A program made the position numbers and the translations under genes. Positions 17,839 to 26,054 of a DNA stretch of 64,000 nt are shown piece after piece. Every line of letters starts with the position of its first letter. Position 1 is the first letter of the stretch. Under the pieces are notes generated by a model. It made no database searches. It was given only the letters and a program-made list of their open reading frames with translations, and had not been told where the DNA came from. Source of the stretch: an uncultured Fusobacterium sp. (GTDB taxonomy: Bacteria > Fusobacteriota > Fusobacteriia > Fusobacteriales > Fusobacteriaceae). The stretch is taken from contig UQOH01000002.1 of NCBI GenBank assembly GCA_900542625.1, forward strand, positions 8,044-72,043, written 5' to 3'.

Positions 17839-19149
17839 TCAGATTTTTTTCATTTTCTTTATCTCTTTTATATAAAACAATGCAGTTAATATTATATAGA
17901 TAAAAATTATAAATTTCAACGACAAATTATTGTCATATTTAATTATTAGATATGGTATCCTGCTGAAAAAGTTTAACATAATCTCCATTAAATTATATAT
18001 TATTTGAAGTATCGGAGCAAAAAACCATGCAAAAACAATTTCAGGAACAAAGAAACTCACAAACCCCAAAGTTACAAAAACCATTCCTATCGGTGTCATA
18101 AAGAAATTTGTAAAATATGATAAAAAAGGAATGCTTTTAAAAAAGTACAGATTTACAGGAATAAGAAAAATCTGAATCACTCCTGTAAAAATAAAGAAAT
18201 TTAAAATATTTACAAATTTTATTTTTCTTTTTAAAGAAACTTTTGGATATATGTATATAATTGTAAATAAACAAAGATATGAAAGAACAAAAGATATCTT
18301 CCCTGCTGAATCAGGATACAAAAACAAATTACCTATTACTGCTGCTGCAAATGATTTTCTTATATCTGTTTTTTCATAAAATATTTTTCCTGCAAGAAAA
18401 ATTCCTCCCATTATATATGCTCTTATTACAGAGGGACTGACACTTATCCCAAGAACATATATTGTAAGAAAAACAAAAGCCAGAGAATATCTTATTTCTC
18501 TTTTTATTTTAATAAGATTTACTGTCCACAAAATTATTCCTGTTACTGCTCCAATATGCAGACCTGAAATTGCCAGAAGATGAGCTGATCCTGAATAAAT
18601 AAATTTATCTCTTATCTCTTTATAAATATATCTTCTTTCTCCTAAAATTACTCCCTGCAAAAGATTTCCGCACTTGTTCGAAAGATATTTTCTTAAAGTT
18701 TTTAGTCTGTTATTAAAAAATATTTCAAATCTGTTTAAAGGTATTTCCTCTTTTTTTATTGTATGGAAATAATAAAAGCCGTTTTTCCCAAACTTTTCCA
18801 TAGTACCGTATAATATATATTTCCCATCAGGAACTTCTTCTGTGATTATGCTCATTGTTCCCAAAGGAAATTTATCATCTATTTTTTCTATTCTTCCCTG
18901 ACTGTTTACAATTTTTGTTTCTATTTTTATAAATTCATCTGGATAAATCTCATTAAAATTTACAGTAAAAAATATTCTTATTAACAATAATAAAGGAATG
19001 AGATAGTATAAAATCTCTTTTCTTTCAAACCAGAAATACAAAAATCCAAGAAAGAATAATGTTATCAAAACTGCACTAAAAAAAGGGACAATATATATTA
19101 CTGCCCCTATAAATAAGACTTCTGCTGCTAAAAAAATTATGTTTCCCAT
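17839..19149 (-). CDS. comEC: ComEC/Rec2-family membrane protein, short form
   Basis: ComEC forms the inner-membrane channel that takes single-stranded DNA into the cytoplasm during natural transformation. This 436-aa protein has the competence-domain signature SGSAHLLAISGLHIG near residue 190 and about ten membrane segments, plus a small N-terminal extracytoplasmic domain (about residues 70-140). It lacks the C-terminal metallo-beta-lactamase domain of long ComEC (about 700-800 aa). No frameshift is visible, and the stop is followed in 18 bases by yigZ, so this looks like a natural short form rather than a broken gene. Whether it transports DNA is unknown. Confidence 0.82.
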   Translation of the reverse strand: MGNIIFLAAEVLFIGAVIYIVPFFSAVLITLFFLGFLYFWFERKEILYYLIPLLLLIRIFFTVNFNEIYPDEFIKIETKIVNSQGRIEKIDDKFPLGTMSIITEEVPDGKYILYGTMEKFGKNGFYYFHTIKKEEIPLNRFEIFFNNRLKTLRKYLSNKCGNLLQGVILGERRYIYKEIRDKFIYSGSAHLLAISGLHIGAVTGIILWTVNLIKIKREIRYSLAFVFLTIYVLGISVSPSVIRAYIMGGIFLAGKIFYEKTDIRKSFAAAVIGNLFLYPDSAGKISFVLSYLCLFTIIYIYPKVSLKRKIKFVNILNFFIFTGVIQIFLIPVNLYFFKSIPFLSYFTNFFMTPIGMVFVTLGFVSFFVPEIVFAWFFAPILQIIYNLMEIMLNFFSRIPYLIIKYDNNLSLKFIIFIYIILTALFYIKEIKKMKKI

Positions 19150-19183
19150 GTATGTCTTTCCTTTTCCATTTAATATTTATTTT

Positions 19184-20476
19184 TTATTTTTCCTCATATT
19201 TATAATAGAAAAATGCTGCTATTACAAATGATACTGCAGAAAACAGAGCCGTTGTATAAATTCCATATTTTGTAACTGCTCCTGTTGTTCCTCCAAGTAC
19301 AAGAATAAAAGGAAGAAGAAGAATTGACACCATAAATGCCATTTTCAAGAAAAATCCCTGAATACCAAAACATATTCCCTCTATTTTGTTTCCTGTTCTT
19401 TCTGTAATTCTGCTGCTTATTTCGCTGAGCATTGCAGGAGGGAATATAAAAGCTCCTCCGGCAACAGGAATACCAATAAGTCCAAACAACACAAAACCAA
19501 ATGATTCCGGTATTGCTTTTCCAAGCATAAACAGCATTACAGTAAATATTGTTAAAAGAGCAAGGCACCCAAGCATAACTTTTCTGTATCCTATTTTTTT
19601 AGAAAGTTTATTTGTAGGATAGAAAAACAAAGCTGACATTCCAAATAAAATTGCTGATGCAACAGTTATCTGGCTTTTTCCATATCCCATAATATCTTCT
19701 ACATAATAGTTCATTGTTGCTCTTAATGTATTAAACCCTATAAAGAAAAATAAAAGCCCGAAAAGATAAAAAATAAAGTTTTTATCTGATGTAATCAGCT
19801 TAACAGTTTCTTTAAAAGATATTTTTGAAACTTCCCCTTTTGAATAATTTTTCTCTGATACACCAAAAACTGTTATAAACGCTCCAAGAGCTGCTGCTGT
19901 ACCTAAAATTATCACCATTCCTCTTATACCATACACAGGGTCATCTCCGCCGATTGCTTTAATAAGAACTCCCGGAATTATCATGGCTATTGCTGTGTAT
20001 AAAAGTCTGAATACTGACTGCCAAGTTGACAGATCCAGTCTTTCTTCCATTGTATTTCCTATCTCAGGAATCAGTGCATTATACGGTGCTCCAACTATTG
20101 TATAAAATGTAAAGAAAAGAGAACCTACCACAGCAAGATAAATAAATGTTATTGTACTGTTTCCTGTTGGGGGATAGAAAAAGGCTATTGTTGTAAGCCC
20201 AAGAGGAATACTTCCTGCTGCTATAAATGGAATACGTCTTCCCCATCTGGTATTTACTTTGTCTGAAATATATCCAACTGCCGGGTCTGTTATCATATCT
20301 ACAATTCTTGATATTGCAAGCGCCACTGAAATAAGTATCGGTGCCATAATAGGCTTCATTCCCGAACTTGCCGGCGGCAGATAAAAATATAATATCCATT
20401 GTGCAAAAATCTGGTCAGCTATTGCATAGCTTACTCCCATACCGTAAAATATCTGTGTTTTCTTTGATAAACTCAT
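19184..20476 (-). CDS. GPH-family sugar:cation symporter (MFS)
   Basis: A 430-aa twelve-helix carrier of the glycoside-pentoside-hexuronide:cation symporter family (MelB/XylP type). Helix 2 onwards has RIVDMITDPAVGYISDKVNTRWGRRIPFI, the cation-site and loop 2-3 signature. Substrate specificity cannot be read; there is no sugar hydrolase or kinase beside it, which is unusual, since many GPH genes sit next to catabolic genes. The start overlaps the tmcAL stop by four bases, so it seems to be translated together with a tRNA-modification enzyme. Confidence 0.85.
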   Translation of the reverse strand: MSLSKKTQIFYGMGVSYAIADQIFAQWILYFYLPPASSGMKPIMAPILISVALAISRIVDMITDPAVGYISDKVNTRWGRRIPFIAAGSIPLGLTTIAFFYPPTGNSTITFIYLAVVGSLFFTFYTIVGAPYNALIPEIGNTMEERLDLSTWQSVFRLLYTAIAMIIPGVLIKAIGGDDPVYGIRGMVIILGTAAALGAFITVFGVSEKNYSKGEVSKISFKETVKLITSDKNFIFYLFGLLFFFIGFNTLRATMNYYVEDIMGYGKSQITVASAILFGMSALFFYPTNKLSKKIGYRKVMLGCLALLTIFTVMLFMLGKAIPESFGFVLFGLIGIPVAGGAFIFPPAMLSEISSRITERTGNKIEGICFGIQGFFLKMAFMVSILLLPFILVLGGTTGAVTKYGIYTTALFSAVSFVIAAFFYYKYEEK

Positions 20477-21660
20477 TTTTGTTCCTCCTGATACATCATA
20501 GGTGTATTCATATTTTTATAGGGATTAATAATATTATATATTTTTCCTGCTCTTTCATTAAGCTCCAAAAGTTTCCTTTCTTTCTCTGAAAGAATCTTCT
20601 GTATATTTTTAAATCCTGTGATAATTTTTATATCACTTTCTTTTTCAAGATTTTTTAAATACTCTCTTCCCTTTTGTGAAAATCCCATTATTCTCACATA
20701 AGGAACTCTTTTTTTCACATCTTCCGTTATCTCTTTTGTTATGCCCAAAAGCACATGAATAAGAACTCTCTGAACTCTTCCTATTGTAAATCTTTTTGTA
20801 ATTATCCTGTTTAAAAAATCATTATAGTTTTCACACACAAGAGCTGCCTCATAAAGCCTGTTATCAAAACCTGTTTCCATGTCCTGAATATCTTTCATTG
20901 TTTCTCTGCCTGCCAGAACTGCATATCTTATTAAATTATAGAATTTTGAAATATCTGCTGTCCTTCCCTCTTCCACAGCTTTAAAAAGAATTTCTCCGGA
21001 TTTCTCAGGAACAAATTTTTTTATCTCTTCAAAACTTATATTATTCTCAAACATCTTTCTTATACCGCTGGCACTGGCAATATCTCCTTCACTTTTATGG
21101 GAGTGATATTCTGCTCCCTCTCTTTTCAGTGCTGCAGGTTCTATTGTGCTTTTCCAGAAATCTAAGGCTCTTATATATTCTATTCCCAAAATATCGTTTG
21201 ATTTAACTGTATATTCTTCTCCCAGAAATTTTATTGTTTCTTTGTTGTAAGCAGTTGGGTATGAATCACCGTTTTTTAGATTTTTTTGAAGTCCTTCCAA
21301 AAATTCTTCATTTTTTTCAAGAGAAATTATTTTTTTCAGTTTTTCTATATCACTGCTTTCTGAACCAAAAACAATTTTATCCGCTCCCAGACGCTCTAAA
21401 ATCCCCACAGCTCCCATTGCAAAAATCTCTGCACTTTGACACGAATAAAACACAGGAAGTTCTGCTATGATATCCACACCTTCCATAAGAGCTGTTTCTC
21501 CACGTTCCCATCTGTTTAAAAAAGCTGGTTCTCCTCTCTGGACAAAATCTCCGCTCATAACAGCAATCACAACTTCTCCCTGTTCTTTTGCTTTTTTCAA
21601 ATGATATTTATGTCCATTGTGAAATGGGTTATATTCTACCACTATTCCCGTACTTTTCAT
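20473..21660 (-). CDS. tmcAL: tRNA(Met) cytidine acetate ligase TmcAL
   Basis: TmcAL (YlbM) makes N4-acetylcytidine at the wobble position of elongator tRNA-Met from acetate and ATP. The nucleotidyltransferase-fold signature GIVVEYNPFHNGHKYHL is at residues 5-21, followed by MSGDFVQRGEPAF and the RAVER-like NRWERGETAL. 395 aa, normal. It faces coaX across a 131-base divergent gap and heads the run to yigZ. A TATACT-like -10 with a TTGTTT -35 at short (15 base) spacing lies upstream, a weak promoter guess. Confidence 0.93.
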   Translation of the reverse strand: MKSTGIVVEYNPFHNGHKYHLKKAKEQGEVVIAVMSGDFVQRGEPAFLNRWERGETALMEGVDIIAELPVFYSCQSAEIFAMGAVGILERLGADKIVFGSESSDIEKLKKIISLEKNEEFLEGLQKNLKNGDSYPTAYNKETIKFLGEEYTVKSNDILGIEYIRALDFWKSTIEPAALKREGAEYHSHKSEGDIASASGIRKMFENNISFEEIKKFVPEKSGEILFKAVEEGRTADISKFYNLIRYAVLAGRETMKDIQDMETGFDNRLYEAALVCENYNDFLNRIITKRFTIGRVQRVLIHVLLGITKEITEDVKKRVPYVRIMGFSQKGREYLKNLEKESDIKIITGFKNIQKILSEKERKLLELNERAGKIYNIINPYKNMNTPMMYQEEQK

Positions 21661-21721
21661 GCTCTGCTCCTTAACTTTCTTCTCTTACATAGTATAATAC
21701 CATAAATTTTTAAACAATTCT

Positions 21722-21750
21722 TTGTATTTTTTTAAAATTTATACTATAAT
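21722..21750 (+). promoter_or_regulatory. Sigma-70-type promoter of coaX
   Basis: TTGTAT (21722-21727), a 17-base spacer, TATAAT (21745-21750), 41 bases before the coaX ATG. Confidence 0.75.
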
Positions 21751-21791
21751 TGAGTATGTTAATTTTTAAATCAATTTGAGGATGGTGAAAT

Positions 21792-22565
21792 ATGCTTATA
21801 ACTTTGGATATAGGAAACACTCACGTCGTAACAGGTATTTTTGACAGCGAAGGAAATATACTGCTTACATTCAGAATTGCCACAAATAATAAAATGACAG
21901 AGGATGAATATTTTTCATATTTTAGAAATATAACAAAATTTAATGAGATAGAGATTAAAAATGTTAGCGGAATTATAATTTCATCTGTTGTTCCAAACCT
22001 TATTACAATTTTCCAATTTTTTGGAAGAAAGTATTTTAACATTGAGCCTGTATTGGTTGACCGTACTATGAAACTTCCGTTTACATTTGCACCTAATTTA
22101 AACCCTACCGGTTTTGGTGCTGATAGAATTATTGATATAGTACAGGCTATCAAACAGTTTCCTGATAAAGAATCTCTTATTATTTTCGACTTGGGAACTG
22201 CAACTACATATGACGTTTTAAAGAAAAATGTTTATGTTGGAGGAGGAATTCTTCCTGGAATTGAAATGGGAATAAATGCTCTTTGCAGCAACACTGCAAA
22301 ACTTCCAAAAGTTAAATTCTCATCTCCTGACTGTGTCCTTGGAACTGATACTATTACTCAGATTCAGGCTGGAATATTCTATGGATATGCAGGACAGATA
22401 AAACATATAATTAAAAAAGTTAAAGAGGAAATCGGAGACAATGCTTACGTTATAGCAACAGGAGGGCTTGGAAAAATCCTTTCTGCTGAAATAGAAGAGA
22501 TTGATGAATATTGTCACGATTTAAGTATAAAAGGACTTTATACTATTTATCAGGAAAATAAATAA
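21792..22565 (+). CDS. coaX: Type III pantothenate kinase
   Basis: CoaX phosphorylates pantothenate, the first step of coenzyme A synthesis. It belongs to the ASKHA fold: LDIGNTHVVTGIF at the N-terminus (phosphate 1), PYGAD-like GFGADRI near residue 103, IFDLGTATTYDV near 131 (phosphate 2), and VIATGGLG near 225 (adenosine site). 257 aa, normal. One of only two plus-strand genes here, with its own promoter and GAGGATGG before the ATG. A palindromic repeat element begins 9 bases after its stop. Confidence 0.95.
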   Translation: MLITLDIGNTHVVTGIFDSEGNILLTFRIATNNKMTEDEYFSYFRNITKFNEIEIKNVSGIIISSVVPNLITIFQFFGRKYFNIEPVLVDRTMKLPFTFAPNLNPTGFGADRIIDIVQAIKQFPDKESLIIFDLGTATTYDVLKKNVYVGGGILPGIEMGINALCSNTAKLPKVKFSSPDCVLGTDTITQIQAGIFYGYAGQIKHIIKKVKEEIGDNAYVIATGGLGKILSAEIEEIDEYCHDLSIKGLYTIYQENK

Positions 22566-22573
22566 TCCTAACA

Positions 22574-22731
22574 TTTACAAAAGAATTTCTTTCAAAAAAA
22601 TATCAGTAGATTTATATTGCTCACAGAATGAAAACTTGAAACTCACTTCGTTCAAGCAGTCAAGTTTTCTGCATTCTGTTTCGCTGCATAAATTACACTG
22701 ATATTTTTAATTTCAAGAATTCTTTTGTAAA
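22574..22731 (-). repeat. Intergenic palindromic repeat, copy B
   Basis: Family member in minus orientation. Outer arms TTTACAAAAGAATT and AATTCTTTTGTAAA pair perfectly. Read on the minus strand, the frame is AAAAATATCAGTGTAATTT ATGCAGCGA ... TGAGCAATATAAA ... TGATATTTTT. The inner stem is ACAGAATG / CATTCTGT continued by AAAACTTGA / TCAAGTTTT, quite unlike the inner stem of copies C and D, yet equally well paired. It lies between the convergent coaX and outer-membrane protein genes. Confidence 0.8.
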
Positions 22732-22761
22732 TTAATTAAAAAGGAATAACTATAGAAAGCA

Positions 22762-22786
22762 AAAAACAGGCACTAAGCCTGTTTTT
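22762..22786 (-). terminator. Intrinsic terminator of the MerR-controlled porin gene
   Basis: Arms AAAAACAGGC and GCCTGTTTTT around a five-base loop, with T-runs on both strands, so it may serve both directions. It is 59 bases past the stop of the 22845-23774 gene. Confidence 0.85.
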
Positions 22787-22844
22787 CACTTTTTATTGGT
22801 TTATATGGTTTCTAGGGTATGGGGTAGACTAGGCTATTAACACA

Positions 22845-23774
22845 CTAGAATGTATAAGTCCATCCTGCATAAAATTCACCATAATAGTTATCAGCTTTAT
22901 CTTTAGCTGCTCCATCTTTTCCTTCATATTCATTGAAGTCATATCTATAATACCCATCAATTGTGAAATTATCTGTTACAGCATAAGCTGCTTTAAGAAT
23001 TGCTTTGTGTCCTGTTTTTTCTTGATATCCTGCTTCTCCATCTACAAATGCTTTTCCATCATATTCTTGATCTTGAGCAAACTGCCATCTATATTCAGCA
23101 CTTAATGATAATTTTTCTCCAGTATATAATGGGAACATTAATCTTAACTGATGATCTAAAAGATGTTCTCTTTCTCCTTCTTTAGTATTTCCAATTGTAA
23201 GAGTATTTAATTCATAGTAATATCCTAAAGTAACTGGACCAACTGTTATAGCTATTGGCATACCTTCAGAATACCAAGCATCATTATCATCTACATCTGC
23301 ATCTGAACTATTATTTGCTTGATAAGCTATGTCTGCCCATCCAGAGAACATTCCATAAGAATATTTACCTCTTAAGTATAGTCTGTCATAATCTGATTGA
23401 TTTCTCCATTTCATTCCTAATGAGAAGTTATCGAAATGTCTCCATCCACCGATTTCTATTCTGTGATCTCTTGAATTAATTCCATCATCTGTATCCATGT
23501 ACCAAGTTTTGTGTGCTAATAATTGGAATGTCCAGTCTTCACCATATGCAAAATCTACTGTATTTCCGAAATAAACTTCTTCACCAATATCTTCTCCACC
23601 AGAAGTATTATCTACTTCTACATATTGTCCTATAGATGTAACTGTTAATGTAGGTGCTGCTGGTTTAACTTCTTCAACAACTGCAACTTCTTCTACTGCT
23701 GGCACAACTTCTTTTGCATAAGCAACTGAAGATACTAATGATAATGCTCCTAATAATAACATAATCTTTTTCAT
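22845..23774 (-). CDS. Outer-membrane beta-barrel protein (porin-like), MerR-controlled
   Basis: A 309-aa secreted protein: signal peptide residues 1-20 ending VAYA, a short Glu/Val/Ala/Pro-rich linker (KEVVPAVEEV...), then alternating hydrophobic/aromatic beta strands ending in YAGWTYTF, with the C-terminal Phe recognised by the BAM machinery. It is paralogous to the two genes at 43.8-46.1 kb, especially the one ending at 45107, whose first 45 residues are nearly the same. Substrate unknown. Unlike its paralogs it has a MerR-type promoter (23837-23867) and lies just downstream of a merR gene. The 3' UTR is rich in C before its terminator. Confidence 0.85.
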   Translation of the reverse strand: MKKIMLLLGALSLVSSVAYAKEVVPAVEEVAVVEEVKPAAPTLTVTSIGQYVEVDNTSGGEDIGEEVYFGNTVDFAYGEDWTFQLLAHKTWYMDTDDGINSRDHRIEIGGWRHFDNFSLGMKWRNQSDYDRLYLRGKYSYGMFSGWADIAYQANNSSDADVDDNDAWYSEGMPIAITVGPVTLGYYYELNTLTIGNTKEGEREHLLDHQLRLMFPLYTGEKLSLSAEYRWQFAQDQEYDGKAFVDGEAGYQEKTGHKAILKAAYAVTDNFTIDGYYRYDFNEYEGKDGAAKDKADNYYGEFYAGWTYTF

Positions 23775-23836
23775 AATAAATTCCTCCCACGAATTTTTTA
23801 TTACAAGGGTTATTTGACCTTTCCCATGATAATGTT

Positions 23837-23867
23837 ATTCTAAACCTCTGAGTCACTCAGATGTCAA
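23837..23867 (-). promoter_or_regulatory. MerR-type promoter/operator of porin gene
   Basis: On the minus strand TTGACA (23862-23867), a 19-base spacer, TAGAAT (23837-23842). The spacer holds the perfect dyad TCTGAG-TCA-CTCAGA (23847-23861). A 19-base spacer with a central dyad is the hallmark of promoters that MerR-family activators untwist. The -35 overlaps the merR coding end. Confidence 0.85.
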
Positions 23868-24509
23868 GGGATTTATTTGAACTTTTAATATTTTTATTCT
23901 TGGCTTATTTTCATTTAAATAGACATTTTCTACTGACATATTCCCTATAGTCTTATAATTATTGTCACATATTTTTTCATAAAAATTTTTAATAGCTATT
24001 TCTTCTGAAGTATCTCCACTTGTATAAAAAACAGCATAATGTCCTTCTTCGTATTCTTTTACACTAAATATTTCCTCATCTTTTCGAAAAATTTTATAAT
24101 TTGTGGCATCTATGGATATATTTTCAGAATTAAGATTTACAAGCCCGTCAAGATATTCTACATATTTTTCGTGGTTCTTTAATCTTTCTAGGTTTTTCTC
24201 TATCTCTCTTATTTCAGCCTTACATTCCTCTTGTCGTTCTTTTATAAGAGTTGTTATTTCATTATATTTTTTTGCTAATATAAGTTCCTTTATTTCTTTG
24301 GTTTTTTCAATTGAAAATCCCATTTTTCTAAGTTCTAAAATTGCTTTAAAATTCTGAGCCTGATTTTCATGAAAATATCTGTAATTATTTTCCAGTCTTG
24401 TTGACTTGATTAAACCCTCTCTGTCGTAATGGAGAATAGTATTCTTATTCACTCCCAATATATCTGCAACCTCTCCAACTGTTAAATATTTCGGCGTTTT
24501 ATTGCTCAT
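23853..24509 (-). CDS. MerR-family regulator with GyrI-like effector domain
   Basis: A 218-aa regulator. The N-terminal MerR DNA-binding domain is plain (YLTVGEVADILGVNKNTILHYDREGLI, then ENNYRYF), a coiled-coil dimer helix follows (about residues 85-120), and the C-terminal 90 residues look like a GyrI/BmrR-type small-molecule pocket. No metal-binding cysteines are in the usual places, so an organic ligand is more likely than a metal. The same dyad CTGAG-N3-CTCAG with 19-base spacing occurs before this gene and before the downstream porin gene, so it likely activates both. The ligand is unknown. A stable hairpin lies in its 5' leader. Confidence 0.88.
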   Translation of the reverse strand: MSNKTPKYLTVGEVADILGVNKNTILHYDREGLIKSTRLENNYRYFHENQAQNFKAILELRKMGFSIEKTKEIKELILAKKYNEITTLIKERQEECKAEIREIEKNLERLKNHEKYVEYLDGLVNLNSENISIDATNYKIFRKDEEIFSVKEYEEGHYAVFYTSGDTSEEIAIKNFYEKICDNNYKTIGNMSVENVYLNENKPRIKILKVQINPLTSE

Positions 24510-24574
24510 AATCCCTTACAGAAAAAACTCTGTTTCCTCCTTTGTAATTAAAAAATTATTATTACCAAATGAGA

Positions 24575-24614
24575 AAGGACTCTGTTCGCAGGTGAGAAGT
24601 CTGCCGGAGTCCTT
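24575..24614 (-). promoter_or_regulatory. Stem-loop in merR leader
   Basis: Perfect 8-bp arms AAGGACTC / GAGTCCTT enclosing a 24-base loop that can pair further (GGCAG with CTGC). It lies in the 5' untranslated region between the merR promoter and the merR ATG. The U-run after it is weak, so it is either a poor attenuator or an mRNA stability/regulatory element; I do not recognise a known riboswitch. Confidence 0.6.
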
Positions 24615-24658
24615 GAGAAAATATTATATTAAAAGGTTAGCACATTTAATATGTCTTT

Positions 24659-24689
24659 ATTTTAAAGCCCTGAGTCGCTCAGAGGTCAA
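24659..24689 (-). promoter_or_regulatory. MerR-type promoter/operator of merR (autoregulation)
   Basis: On the minus strand TTGACC (24684-24689), a 19-base spacer, TAAAAT (24659-24664). The spacer contains the perfect dyad CTGAG-TCG-CTCAG (24670-24682), matching the operator in the porin promoter. It begins about 15 bases downstream of the preceding small gene. Confidence 0.85.
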
Positions 24690-24705
24690 TAGTTTTTTTA
24701 ATTTT

Positions 24706-24960
24706 TTATTTTCTCTCTTCCTCTTTTTTTTCGTAATCTTCTTTTTTAAAGTCAATCTCTTTCAAAAACCATTTCTTAGCTTTAAGTATTACCACAAGCA
24801 GTACAAAATAATGAATATATTTTAAGTTTTCAAATGTTTTTCCGAATACTTTTTCACAGACAAAAATAAGTGCCAGCCATATTAAAAATATTGCAACCAA
24901 AATACCTACAAATTTAAACCACGCTTTCCAAAAATCATTTTTTTCTTTGTTATTTTCCAT
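24706..24960 (-). CDS. Small membrane protein, unrecognised
   Basis: An 84-aa protein with two hydrophobic segments (about residues 14-36 and 46-62) and a Lys/Glu-rich C-terminal tail. I recognise no family. It follows azlD by 25 bases and is probably co-transcribed with azlCD. Codon use and the TTTCC-type GGGGAAAAATGG ribosome-binding context look like a real gene, but there is no other support. Confidence 0.55.
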   Translation of the reverse strand: MENNKEKNDFWKAWFKFVGILVAIFLIWLALIFVCEKVFGKTFENLKYIHYFVLLVVILKAKKWFLKEIDFKKEDYEKKEEERK

Positions 24961-24985
24961 TTTTCCCCGCTTTTCTTTCTATTTT

Positions 24986-25294
24986 CTAAATAAATATTAT
25001 TGCAAAATAAGTTACTACTATTGAACCCATAACTGTAAGAATCATATTTTCAAACAGATATGTAAGAAGTACTGCTGTCACAGCTCCTGCTATGGATGCT
25101 GTGCTGTTTCCTTCTATCGCTCTGAAAGCATCAGGTATAATAAGTGCACCAAGAGCTGAGTAAGGAATACATTTTAAAAACAGCATCATTCTTTTTGATA
25201 AATTCATCTTTGAAAAAAGATGGAAAGGAAGAACTCTTGGTATATATGTTACTAATGCCATTCCTGCTATTACTAAAAGTACATTATTGTTCAT
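24986..25294 (-). CDS. azlD: AzlD-family transporter subunit
   Basis: The small subunit of the AzlC/AzlD branched-chain amino-acid exporter. 102 aa with about three or four membrane segments; the sequence YIPRVLPFHLFSK and FLKCIPYSALGALIIPD are characteristic of AzlD. It overlaps the end of azlC by 11 bases, the standard azlCD order. Confidence 0.9.
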   Translation of the reverse strand: MNNNVLLVIAGMALVTYIPRVLPFHLFSKMNLSKRMMLFLKCIPYSALGALIIPDAFRAIEGNSTASIAGAVTAVLLTYLFENMILTVMGSIVVTYFAIIFI

Positions 25295-25991
25295 CTTTAT
25301 CTTCCTCCTTTTCTGATTTTTCTAAAAGAAAACTTCCTGCAAAAGATGCTCCCACTATTGCAATTATTATGCTCCATCCTTTAGGAATTATGCTTATCTC
25401 TTTTGCCAGACTGTTAATTATTCCTGCAAGAATTACTATAGCTGTTATGTACTTTGATTTTTTCATTTCAGGAACTGCCATTGCAATAAAAAGTGCATAA
25501 AGAGCTATTCCCATACTTATACTTATATTTTTAGGAAGAAACTCTCCAAAAATATATCCAAGAACACTGAATCCATACCACGCCAGATGTGTTATAAATT
25601 CCAGTGTCAGCATAAATTCTGCCTTAAGTTTTTCTTTCTGCATAGAGGCAACAGAAAATGTTTCATCTGTCAGACCAAAAGCAAGAACAGGAATAAACTT
25701 AAAACATCCCTCATCTATTTTTTTGCTTATTACAGAACTCATAAGAAAATGTCTTAAATTTACCAGAAAAGTTGTAAGAACTATGCTTACTCCTCCCACA
25801 CCAAGCATTAAAAGATTAACTCCCATAAATTGACTTGCTCCTGCATAAACAAAAAATGAAAATGCAAAAGTTTCAAAAAGAGAAAATCCTCCTGACTTAC
25901 ATATTAATCCAAAAGTGACTGCCACAGGTGCATAGCCTATAACCACAGGGAATCCCATTTTCAGTCCTTTTTTTACTTCAATCATGTTCAT
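25284..25991 (-). CDS. azlC: AzlC-family branched-chain amino-acid exporter
   Basis: The large subunit of the AzlCD exporter for branched-chain amino acids and analogues. 235 aa, with GFPVVIGYAPVAVTFGLICKSGGFS and YAGASQFMGVNLL as family landmarks, and NLRHFLMSSVIS near residue 78. It has its own promoter (26026-26054) whose -35 overlaps the tail of an upstream terminator, and GAGGTG before the ATG. A second ATG two codons in is possible. Confidence 0.92.
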   Translation of the reverse strand: MNMIEVKKGLKMGFPVVIGYAPVAVTFGLICKSGGFSLFETFAFSFFVYAGASQFMGVNLLMLGVGGVSIVLTTFLVNLRHFLMSSVISKKIDEGCFKFIPVLAFGLTDETFSVASMQKEKLKAEFMLTLEFITHLAWYGFSVLGYIFGEFLPKNISISMGIALYALFIAMAVPEMKKSKYITAIVILAGIINSLAKEISIIPKGWSIIIAIVGASFAGSFLLEKSEKEEDKDEQ

Positions 25992-26025
25992 TTAAATTCA
26001 CCTCACCCTACAAAATATTATATCT

Positions 26026-26054
26026 ATTCTACTATAAAATCTTCTAAAATACAA
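26026..26054 (-). promoter_or_regulatory. Promoter of azlC
   Basis: On the minus strand TTGTAT (26049-26054), 17-base spacer, TAGAAT (26026-26031). A TATAAT a few bases further on is an alternative -10. Confidence 0.6.

Noticed and set aside
17839..19149. comEC as a pseudogene
   Set aside because: The frame is intact, the competence motif is present, and the next gene follows closely; a short natural form is simpler.
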